Assembly (NCBI GenBank): GCA_038496675.1
Contig: CM076652.1
Span: forward strand, 6,663,521-6,727,520
Source: Rachycentron canadum
Lineage: Eukaryota > Chordata > Actinopteri > Carangiformes > Rachycentridae
Direction: 5' to 3'
DNA length: 64,000 nucleotides
Every line of letters starts with the position of its first letter. The first letter of the stretch is position 1. Positions 1-10,945 of the stretch are shown one piece after another. A program made the translations under genes and the position numbers. The notes under the pieces are model-generated. The model saw only the letters and a list, made by a program, of their open reading frames with translations, was not told where the DNA came from and ran no database searches.

Positions 1-16
1 TTTTTTTTTTTTTTTT

Positions 17-369
17 GGCTCTGTAAATGTTCAAATGTTTATTAAAAAAAAAAAGAAAAGTCGTTCCCTCATCACTGATATCCAACAAATATCACTTTTC
101 AGGGATTCAGCATCAACAAAAATGAAGTTCAATTAACATATTTGTCACATTTGTGATGAGTTTGAACAAACAAAAACACAACAAGGACCGACATTGCAGT
201 TGTATTTATTTCTTTTACCTTTCACGTGAGGGACCTTTTGAAACATCTAATAGTCAACTCAAACCCTTCTCGATGCAGACGGGTCGTGACAGGACGTTAG
301 TTTGCGGGCCGCTGTGCTGCGGCCATCAGGCGCTTGTGCTCGGTATTTAAAGCAGAGTTGGCGGGTTTT
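17..369 (-). other. Candidate 3'-terminal exon, 3' UTR and poly(A) site of a minus-strand gene
   Basis: Read on the minus strand, a CAG acceptor (plus 370-372) is followed by a GC-rich exon from plus 369 leftwards, then AT-rich sequence with an AATAAA (plus 38-43) about 20 nt before an A16 tract at the window edge. Two reading frames are possible. Phase 2 gives KPANSALNTEHKRLMAAA and a stop at 297-299. Phase 0 gives KTRQLCFKYRAQAPDG and a stop at 259-261. Exon-like minus segments at 2399-2441 and 2658-2788 can be joined to the phase-0 frame without stops, but their splice signals are only fair. The protein is not recognised. The poly(A) signal and the GC contrast are seen; the gene is inferred. 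The partner promoter could be the one shared with sf3b3 near 4.0-4.25 kb. Confidence 0.35.
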
Positions 370-3239
370 CTGCCCAATCACCGCACGAGGGCAGTGAATA
401 AACGGTGGAGAGCTGCTCTGCTCTTTGATGCTGACGGACTTCCGCAAATGTCACAGGTGTTTGCAGGCGTTTGCTTGCCCACTTTTCTTATACCATAAAT
501 TATTTCTATGACTGAGGCGAAGACTCGGTCGAGTCTGGGCGCTTTGTGTCATGCACAAACAGGTAAGAATAAACATAAGGCCCCAAAAACAAAAAACACT
601 TGAATTAATATTCAAAGCTTAAAAACTGCAGCCAAAGAAAAAAAAAACAAAAAAAAAAAACTACAGCGTAGGATAAAGTGCATGAAAAGACCAACAGCAG
701 TTACTAATAATCACAACATTCATACACTTTATTCATGTGAAAGCAAGTTTGACTACATGAGGCCTGATGTCATGTTATTCTTGTACTGGAGGACAGTTAA
801 ATCTGTATTTTCTGACACAAGGGGCTCAGGCTGTTGAGTTTTCCCATTGAGATGTGAATAAAATGCCCTTGAAATGATTTAGTTGAGAAATGCAGGACTG
901 CGTCACTCTTAAAATTGAACCCCCCCACACACACACATTAAGAGTTATTGAGAGGAAAAGATGAACTAATACAGCAGAAAAAGAGACTAAAAACATCAGA
1001 GACTTATGTTTTTATCAGTCAGGCTTCTAAAGTTATGTGGCTGAAATGACTCAGATCCACTGGGGGAAATGAGTTACCCCACTAACACCATAGACTCCAG
1101 TAGCTGTGTCTTATATACACCAAACATGTTTCAGCTAGATTTTAAAATTGATCGAAATTTGAAGCTTTAAAACTCTTGTTTCAGTGTAAGAAATTACAAA
1201 CAATTTATGGTCTCACAGGACCAGAGCCCCATTTATTGATATAGGTTATTGCATATTTTCAGGTGGTTCTCTCGGTTTCTAATGTTCACACATTGAACAA
1301 ACTGTTTTGGGACACAGGAGTAAGAAACATGAAGAAATTCTTCAAACGTGTTGGATCCTCCTTTAAATGCACAATCCATGAATATAGAGAGTCCCATCTA
1401 TAAACCCAAAAATATATAAATGTCAAAGTCAGTAGAGAAGCCAATACTTTAAAATGAACAATATGTCCTTTAGGATCACACTGGACTAATTATGATCAAA
1501 GCAAGCGAAGCAGTCAACAGGTTTGCTTGCGGTCAGTCAGGTGTGAGTGGTTATGTTTCTATAAATTCAATAAGCATACATATAGGTCATTGTGTTATCT
1601 TGAATAAAGCAACAGTTGTAAATCAAAATCAGTACATTAATACATTATGACTATCTGAGAGAGATTAGTTGTACAACTTGACAACAAAATAAACTACTCA
1701 CTCAGCTCAGGAACAAATAAATAATGGAGGGAACCAGCTCAACTCAAGGGCAAACAGAATGAGCTCAGGACACACAACAACTCAACTCAACACTCAAGGC
1801 ACCTGTGTGAGCTGACCATTCAACACACCTGTGGTCCTGCTGCTCTTCAGTCCAGCAATCACGCGACCCCACTTCCCACAGGATGCATTATTTCAGTAAA
1901 AATTAAAAAGAAAATGCAGTAATCTGATTTTCATGTTACATACTCATGTGGGTATTCTTTGGCCAAAAATTTAAATAAAAATTGAAAAGCTTTTTGATAT
2001 TTCATCTTCAAAGACTTCACCTGCTCTACAGTGACAATTCAAATACAATAACCCAGCAGTGCCCTCGGCCCATTCATTTCCAATTATGTCACTATGCTCT
2101 TTTAGGGTCAAAATGAAAATGCAATCTGTGAGTCACATCCAGGCAGGTCATCAGTGAGGGTGTCACTTCTTGCCATTTTATCTGTCCAAGGCAGTGGTAG
2201 TGGTCTGTGTACAAAACTGTATTTTATATCAGTACAACTGAATGGAAATCACTAGATGGAAGATTTAAAGAATTTGAAATATCTAATATAGCTCTTCTTG
2301 TTTAGTTTAGCTTTAGAAGAAATTATACTGTAATGGAAGTTGAAGATTTAGGGGAAGGTTTGATAAGATGCTGACATTATACTTGAAACATCTTTTACCT
2401 GATCATGTACATGTGCAGGTGTGCGCTCCCATTCATTGATGCTGCATTCATGACATTACAACCAATATAGAGGATTATGTAAAACCATTTTTAGAAACAA
2501 AATGAAGCTCTGCATTGATCTAAAACTGCAGATTATGTTTACTGCCCCCCCCCATGCCTCAGAATTATTCATCTCATGCCCTCCTTTTTCATCCTGCTTT
2601 TTCCTCCTTGATGGATCCAGTCAGTCACTATGTATAGGTTCAAATATTTGAACTCACCCCAAGTTTAAGTTATGCAGGCCAAACAGGCAAGCAGGTGCAG
2701 GGTCCAGGTGTTTCTGCAGAGCGACTATAAACGAACCAGCTAATACCTTTTGCAGAGTCAGAAATAGGTCATGATTGGCATTGATCATCTATGAGAGCAG
2801 CATTATTTAACCACATCTGGCCTATATCTATTATAATTAACACCAAGTGCTGTGGACTGGTAGTGCATTTGACTTATATTACTTCAGATCAAGGGCTGTT
2901 GTAATGCAGACAAACTGTTCTTTGATGTTCAGAATTGGTCTTTTGTACACAGAAAGATAGATTAACATAAGATTTTAATTATTCACATTGGAGTGGTGCT
3001 GGGGCTTTGTCTTTTTTTTAATTGTTAACCTGAAAATTAAAATTCTATCATTAGATTTCAGTTTTGAGGCACAATTACATTCATGATTCATATTAACCTA
3101 TGCACCCATTACTGAATGGACATGAATTGAAAGACACAGAGCATTGTGGTAACCATAGTAACACAGGAGGAGAAGCAGCAAGGAAATAAATTTATTTTCT
3201 ATATTTATGAATTTTATATATATATATACATACCATATA
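370..3239. other. AT-rich stretch, mostly non-coding
   Basis: No long open frame. If the minus-strand gene ending at the left edge is real, this is its intronic territory. The minus segment 2658-2788 is open for 43 codons, starts at an ATG preceded by TAG and ends at a GTGAGT donor. The minus segment 2399-2441 is flanked by GCAG and GTAAAA. Nothing else is recognised. A plus-strand CAG|GTAAGA donor at 562/563 follows a short GC-richer segment starting at ATG 508, but no partner exon was found. Confidence 0.3.
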
Positions 3240-3730
3240 TACCTTTTTCTCAGTCTCTTTATTGGTGTTATTAAATGTGTATGCAGTATTAAAAAAAAGG
3301 GGAAAAAATCTGAAAAAAAAAACTGCTTCTATAGGCTATTGTGGCAAATATTTAGTGTGACCTCCCCTTACACATATACCAGGAGACTGGCTCTTAAACC
3401 TGAATGGAATGGAACCGTAATTAATGTCATCAATACCACCTGCATATCTTGTGCAAACCTGGTGTAATGGACCTTTGTCACAGCATCATTTTGACATGAA
3501 ATGGACAAATACAGACGTTAGTAACATTAATTGAGTTAGTGACATCAATTAGGACTCTATTCCATTTAGGTTTAAGAGCCAGGTTCCAGCTATTGCTCAA
3601 GTGTAAGGGGAGGTCACACTGAATAATTGCCACTTTAGCCCATAGAAGCAGTTTTTTCTTTTATTTAATACTGGATACACATTTCCTGTATTTTCTGGTT
3701 GTATTCTAATTAAGACAGTGAGAAATAACT
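3240..3730. repeat. Long imperfect inverted repeat (foldback/MITE-like)
   Basis: The left arm at about 3240-3437 is matched by the reverse complement of about 3523-3725. Matching landmarks include CTGCTTCTATAGGC (left) against the complement of GCCCATAGAAGCAG (right), GTGTGACCTCCCCTTACAC against GTGTAAGGGGAGGTCACAC, and CTGGCTCTTAAACCT against AGGTTTAAGAGCCAG. The arms are separated by less than 100 nt. Such near-palindromic structure without coding sequence is typical of foldback or MITE elements that derive from DNA transposons. The exact ends and target-site duplication were not resolved. Confidence 0.8.
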
Positions 3731-4098
3731 ACTTATGGCCATGAAAGCATTACTAAAGCAACAATTATAAGGGTGGCCTAAGACTGGCCTAAGAAACAGT
3801 GACGTTTTCAGCCATGAATTTGATTTTCAGTCCCTTACACTGGAGATTTTTTCCCCTAATGTTTGTGCCTCACATCTCAGTAAATACACATAAGATACTA
3901 GCATACTCTGACATGAACTAATGCGGTTTTGAAAACCACGCGGCAAAACGATTTGACCGGATGTGAACTTGCTGCTGTTTGTATCTTTCGCGCCTGATGC
4001 GCTTCGTGGGAAAAAAAAAAAAAAAATCACCTAAAAATGTAAATAGTCTAGAGAATTACTCGTCAAGACAACAATGAGAATAGATTTACTTGAAATGT

Positions 4099-4131
4099 TA
4101 ATAAATAAATAAATAAATAAATAAATAAATA
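4099..4131. repeat. (AAAT)n microsatellite
   Basis: About eight perfect tetranucleotide units just upstream of the sf3b3 promoter. Confidence 0.9.
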
Positions 4132-4189
4132 CATACAGGTCAATCGATTAATCTCGAGGTCTATGTTGACATCTGCTGGACATTGTCGC

Positions 4190-4369
4190 TACTGCAGCAT
4201 GCGCACAATTTCGATCAGGCACTGCGTAGGCCGCCTCTTATGACGTCGTTTAGGTTGACGAAGGACCCCGAACGGCGGCTCGTCGTTGGCTTCCCGGAGT
4301 TGCAGAAAAGTATATGTGTAAATGGAAGTTTATCCGCCTGAAATCTGAATCATCTTATTTAAAAAGCCG
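4190..4369 (+). promoter_or_regulatory. sf3b3: sf3b3 promoter and non-coding exon 1
   Basis: A TATA-less, GC-richer, CpG-bearing island in AT-rich surroundings. It contains a cAMP-response-element-like TGACGTC at 4241-4247. A transcription start somewhere around 4250-4300 is inferred. Exon 1 is untranslated and ends at 4369 before the donor GTAAAT; exon 2 begins at 5003 after CACTACAG and carries the start codon. On the opposite strand an ETS-like CACATCCGG lies near 3955-3963, so the island may be bidirectional. Confidence 0.6.
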
Positions 4370-5066
4370 GTAAATATTTTATTCTACAAATCTTTAGCTT
4401 GTCCTTGATTAAACGGACACTGTATGAGTGTGAAGAGTGAACGGAGCAGCCTCTTAATAAGCAAGAAAACAGAGGATGCGTCAGGGAAGAAAAGTGGCGC
4501 TTTGTATGAATGGGCTCCCATTAGCCCGCTGAAATACAAGTTTACATACAAGCTGTTTGGGCTAAAAGAAAAAAAAACCAAAACGTGTGCACAGTTTTAT
4601 CCCAGCAATATTTTTAGGCGAAAAGAATAAGTGACGATATTCTACTCGGGTTTATGACCTAAGGGTTAACTTAGCAAATAAAAATCAATGCTGAAAGTTG
4701 GTTTACCTCTTGCTAAGCTAACGTGTAGTAACGTCAACTAGCTAACGTTAGCGGTATCTTGCAACTGCTGGCATGTAAACAATAATGTTTTCGTGTTCCA
4801 GGAATGATTTTAACCCTCTAGTGAGTTGAATTTATTAGTTTGAAAAGCAGTTGTTTATTCCACAGCATTACTTTCTATTCTGCTCAGTTTGATTATCCCT
4901 CCTTTACCTGAGCATAACCACATTTCACACTTTCTTTGATTAAAAAAAGTATATGTTTTACATTTGTCCATGCGCTAATGGTCTCCTTTTCCTTCACTAC
5001 AGTTCTGAGCCAGGCTCTGTTTGCTGCCCTTGAAAAGTCTTGAGGGGAAGCCACTGAAAGGGAGCC

Positions 5067-8000
5067 ATGTTTCTGTACAACCTAACCCTGCAGCGGGCCA
5101 CTGGCATCACCCATGCCATCCATGGAAACTTCTCAGGTCAGCTAACCTAGGGTGCTGTTATCTGGTTTTTCTTGTTTAGTTTGACTTTTCAATCTGTTCA
5201 GTAAACCTGTCTGTTGATGAGTTTATGTTCACATTTGCTGATGAACTTATTGGAGTATTCTTTTGTTGGTTGAGATGCTTTTGATTGACCAATTATATTT
5301 CAGGTTTGTGCTTCATTTTTATGAAATATGTTTTTGAGCTAATGCAGTTTGGAGAATGACTTCATGTCATTATGAGTGTCATTACTAAAACATACATACA
5401 TGCTCCCTGAATAGAAAGCTGAATTTCATCAAAAATCCTTTTAGAGTAATCCCTGGCTTTTTGACTATAATACATCACTGTTCAACACACAAAATATGCT
5501 GAAGGCTGACATTAGTTATTTGTTTGTTTTTTTTTTTTTTATGTAGGAACCAAGATGCAGGAGATTGTTGTTTCCAGGGGAAAGATCTTAGAATTATTGC
5601 GACCAGATGCCAACACAGGAAAAGTGCACACTCTGCTGACAGTGGAGGTGTTTGGCATCATAAGGTCCCTGATGGCATTCAGACTTACTGGAGGAACTAA
5701 AGGTATGGTTACGTACATGCATGTGTTTACAAACATGGATTATATAATTAAAAGCAACCCTCAAAAATGTGTTTCCCCCTAGATTTACTTTAATGACATA
5801 AACAAATATTTTATGTTAATGTTTAGCATCTCTTATTTTAGGGTTAAGTTTTCTCTTTGCTTCACTTGGATAAAATTATGAGATGAGCTTCACCGTGATT
5901 TTGTGACTTCACAAAAATGATTGCTAAACTGCTGAATTGAAAGGGAAAAGTATCTTTTTGTTTCACAAACCATCTTTGTATGTTGTGTATTTGCATTTGT
6001 ATTTATAGATTACATAGTTGTGGGCAGTGACAGTGGTCGTATTGTCATCCTGGAATATCATCCATCGAAAAACATGTTTGAGAAGATCCACCAGGAAACA
6101 TTTGGAAAGAGTGGCTGTCGACGCATTGTTCCTGGACAGTTCCTGGCTGTTGACCCAAAAGGCAGAGCTGTGATGATAGGTATGAAATATCAATATTAAA
6201 GACTGTTCTTGACAGGTTGACACATTACCTGTGGGTGGCACAGTGTGTGGTTGATGTGCATGCAGAGACTCATGCAGTTTAGAGGGAGAAAGTGTAACAC
6301 AGGTTATTCTCTGTAACTGGAATTTACATATGTCCCATAAATGCCTCATACCGGCTATTGGTAAAATAGCTACATAGCTGCACGCAGAGAAGCCCTCAGT
6401 TAGTGCAGTTGTATAACTTAAAACAAGTTTGTATAAAAAGACTGAAATAAAGCATTCAATCATAAAATTTACTGCAGATGAAGCACAGTGATTTAATCCA
6501 CTTGAATGTGTCTAAATCGACCTGAGCAGGCTTCCCAAGTAGAGCCTGTATTTGGGAAATATTGAAAGAGTTTGCATATTTGCATGTAGTTGACCCAGAT
6601 GAGAAAAACTTTGACAGATAGAGCACAGCTATTTGTAGTGTTTGCAAACCCTAACAGCAAATGCCCTTCTATGTCAGAAGGTCGGTGATGTAAGATGGGT
6701 CAAGGCCACAAAGGCCACTTTTAGGAACAAAATAACCACTAGTCTAAACCTCATTACTCTGGTTAGTTGGCTAAACAATTAAACTTTGCTCCCCTCTCTA
6801 GTTGGCACGATTAAAATCTAGTTGGTAGAACTAATTATTAATATTTTTCAGGCATCATTTACAACATCCAGGCATTGGATGCCTGGGTGTTGGGTTGAGG
6901 TCTCATGGGGCAGGTAACATCTTATAAAACCAGTGCGTTATCGTAATATATTGGTATCGCAATTTTTTATTTAGAAAAAATTCAAAAATCAAAAGTACAT
7001 TGACCAGAGCAAGATGTAACTACATTCAGCACAGGCATGTGGACTCAAAGCTGAGATTAGAAGAAGAAAGCTGCCAGTTCTAGCACTGCTAATCAGGAAC
7101 ACTTAGCAAACCAATATGACATTGTTTAGACTTGGACTGAAAAGGTAACACAGCAATTTTGACTATTTTGAGTGTTTTCTTACTATTCAGACTAGTGGAC
7201 TTGTTTAAATTTAAACCTGTTTAATTAACCTCCAATTGGCTAATTATCATTAGGAACATCCCTACTTTTGACAGCTCATCATGTAGAGATGTAGTACACA
7301 CATAGATTAAACTTGACCAATTACATATCCTATGGGATTAGATTGCTTCCAAGAATTTCTGAGAACAATGGTGCAATTTTCAAAAGAGCATTATATTACT
7401 ATCATTTATTTTGTCCCCTGTCTAGGAGCAATCGAGAAACAGAAGCTGGTTTACATTCTGAACAGAGATGCAGCTGCGAGACTGACCATCTCATCTCCAC
7501 TTGAAGCCCATAAAGCAAACACACTGGTGTATCATGTAGTTGGAGTTGATGTTGGCTTTGAAAATCCCATGTTTGCCTGCTTAGAAATGGACTATGAGGT
7601 GAGTTCATGTAAAACGGAAGATTATGATTTCAGGAAATGTATAAAATTACAGAATTATTACACACAGCACACTGCTGTAGATGTGATGAGTTTGTCATGT
7701 CTCTTCTCTGACTTTATCACTGGAGAAAGATTTAACACCTCTGATCTCAGCACATTTTTAATTGGCTTAATTTTCTTTCTAAGAAAAAAATTTAATGAGT
7801 AAAAGGATCAATTTTGATGCCATCCCCACAATGTTTCATACTATTATTAAGCCTAATAATGGACACACCAGGCTCTGATCCTGTCTGCTGATGTTTCCAG
7901 GAAGCTGACAATGACCCAACAGGAGAAGCTGCTGCCAACACACAACAGACCCTCACCTTTTACGAGCTGGACCTCGGCTTGAATCACGTGGTCCGCAAGT

Positions 8001-10877
8001 ACAGTGAGGCTTTGGAAGAACATGGAAATTTCCTTATCACTGGTAAGAATTTGGGTGCGTGTGGTTGTGCCCATCACAGTTGAAACAATAGTTACATGAC
8101 TTGCCAGCTTCTGCATTAGATGGCTGGCAGGAAAAAGAGGCAGCTGTCACTCAGTGTAGCAAAATGGTGTGTTGAAATACACTGAGCAGAGGATTGTGTA
8201 TGACAACAGGATCTATTTAAAAATAAGGAAGTTTTTCATACAGGATTTATTTTCAGAAGGACTTGCAGATGAGTGTACTACAAAACTTCAAAGACATGTC
8301 AAAGTGTTGTAGATATGATGAGTCTGTCATGTCTCTTCTCTGAGTAACTCTGGAGAAAGCTTCAACATCTCTGATCTCAACACAAGTTAAACCAAGACAG
8401 TCACACATTAAAGAGCAACATTGAGCATTAATTGGAAAAATGAATGGAAAACTGTCCAAAAAGAAACATACCTCACTAAATGCTTCTCTCTGTTTAGTCC
8501 CTGGTGGTTCAGACGGCCCCAGTGGAGTTCTGATCTGCTCTGAAAACTACATCACTTACAAGAACTTTGGAGACCAGCCTGACATTCGCTGTCCCATCCC
8601 GCGACGCAGGGTGAGTCTACATACAAAGGAAAACATGATGCTGTTTTTGTCTTTTATTTAATCTACATCAAAATGTTTCCCTTGTTTATGTGGAGAATGT
8701 TTCTATTCAGGTTATTACTCTACTTTTTAAAAAAAAATCCATGTCTGGTCATCTTTGCTGTCTTTATGCACATTTATCCATCGTGTTTCTTCCTTTATTC
8801 CTCCCAAAGAATGACCTGGATGACCCGGAGCGTGGCATGATATTTGTCTGCTCAGCCACCCACAAGACCAAGTCCATGTTCTTCTTCCTGGCCCAGACTG
8901 AGCAGGGAGACATCTTTAAGGTTACTCTGGAAACAGATGAAGAAATGGTGAGCACAAATAGACATACTGACTAACTCATCACTTATTTTTTTCCCAAACT
9001 TCCTGACAGACCTTACTACATTCTAATAGTATACATTTCTGTTTATACCACCTACCCAAAATGTTGTTGAAGAAAAAGTTTTGTGTTATAATTAAGTCTG
9101 TGTTGTGTTGTAGGTCACAGAAATCAGGCTGAAGTATTTTGACACGATCCCTGTAGCAGCAGCCATGTGTGTGCTGAAGACGGGCTTCCTGTTTGTGGCT
9201 TCAGAGTTTGGAAACCAGTAAGTTAAAGCCTGTGTGTCGCCTGTGTCTGGGCATTGTTGCCCTTGAAGTTTATCCTTTTGTAATTTCTGTTCCACGGGTT
9301 AAAATTTTCTCTTGCTCTTATTCTGTCTTGCCTCTTCTGCTCATGTTTCTCTTCCTCTGTTTTGCTTTAGTTACCTTTACCAGATCGCTCACTTGGGCGA
9401 CGATGACGATGAGCCAGAGTTCTCATCTGCGATGCCATTGGAAGAGGGAGACACCTTCTTTTTCCAGCCCCGCCCCCTAAAAAACCTGGTGCTGGTTGAT
9501 GAACAGGAGAACTTATCACCCATCATGTCCTGTCAGGTGAGTGTGCTACAGATTGATTTAGAGGGAAGAAAGAACACTGTGGTCTTTCACCCTGTGATTA
9601 AAAAGTCTTATTTGATTTTGATTTGAACGGAACAATTCTTTACTTGCTTGTTGTTTTTTCCGCTTCCTGTTTTTGACAGATCTCTGATTTGGCCAATGAA
9701 GACACACCTCAGCTGTATGTGGCCTGTGGACGAGGACCAAGGTCAACAATGAGGGTGCTACGGCACGGATTGGAGGTACTTACAAACATACGTGCACGCA
9801 CATGCATGAACAGGTGCGCACACATACTCTGCTGGCTGTGAAAGTGATGAGTTTTTTCATGTCTCTTCTCTGAATAAAAGCTGAAGAGGATGTAACTCTC
9901 TGATAACAGCACAAACTGAATCTAGTCCTTTCATATCATGCTTCGACACCTGTTTTTGCTACTTTCTGTTTAAACTTAGCTCAAAACAATCACTGGTTGT
10001 GTGTTGTCAGTTGTCAGAAAACGAAGAACAAAATGAGACATTAAAACACAATCAAACTAGATGAACAACATTTATACCATCCTTGGATTAAGTTGCTCTT
10101 CCTCCTTTGTCCGTCTTCATCAGGTTTCAGAGATGGCTGTGTCTGAGCTGCCCGGTAACCCCAATGCTGTGTGGACAGTACGCAGACATGTCGAAGGTAC
10201 CGACTTTCCTTTTTAGAGACCACTGTAACCTTTTTACTGATTTTTATTGGGACGATTGAGTCTTTTTGGCTTTCTGACAGCTTGCTTTCTCAGATCAATT
10301 TATGGTCTGTTGGCATTCTGGCTGCCAGTCACTCTTTATCCTTTGCACTAAACAAATGATAAAGTTGAAGTGATTTCTATAGGGAACATGGTACAGACAA
10401 AACTTCAGGTGCTGTAGCCTCCATCAGTATTATTTTTCTAATCACAATTTTTCATCTATTCGAAATAAGTATATCTCATACAGGATTGTTTGTTTGAACG
10501 TGCATACGAGTGTAGCTGCACAGCTTCAAAGACATGCGTCAAAGTGTTGTAGATATGATGAGTATTTCATGTCTCTTCTCTGAGTAACTGGAGAAAGCTT
10601 CAACATCTTTGATCTCAACACAAGTTTAACCAAGACATTCACAACATTAAAGAGCAACATCGAGCATTAAGTGGAAAACTAAATGGAAAACTGTCCAAAA
10701 AAGAAACGCACCTCACTAAATGATCCTCTCTGGTTTGTTCCTACGTTATTTCTTCTTTCATTCAGTTTTTCTCTGCATGTTTTTGTTCTCTCATGATTTT
10801 TCTTGTACTGCGCATTTCCAAGAAGTCGTGCTTTTTACATTTTGTCACATTGTTCGAACACAGCTGGGAGAGATGAG

Positions 10878-10945
<68 letters not shown>

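Noticed and set aside
5963..6463. 166-codon minus-strand open frame
   Set aside because: It overlaps sf3b3 coding exon 4 (6009-6179) in antisense and extends into intron; no domain or splice context.
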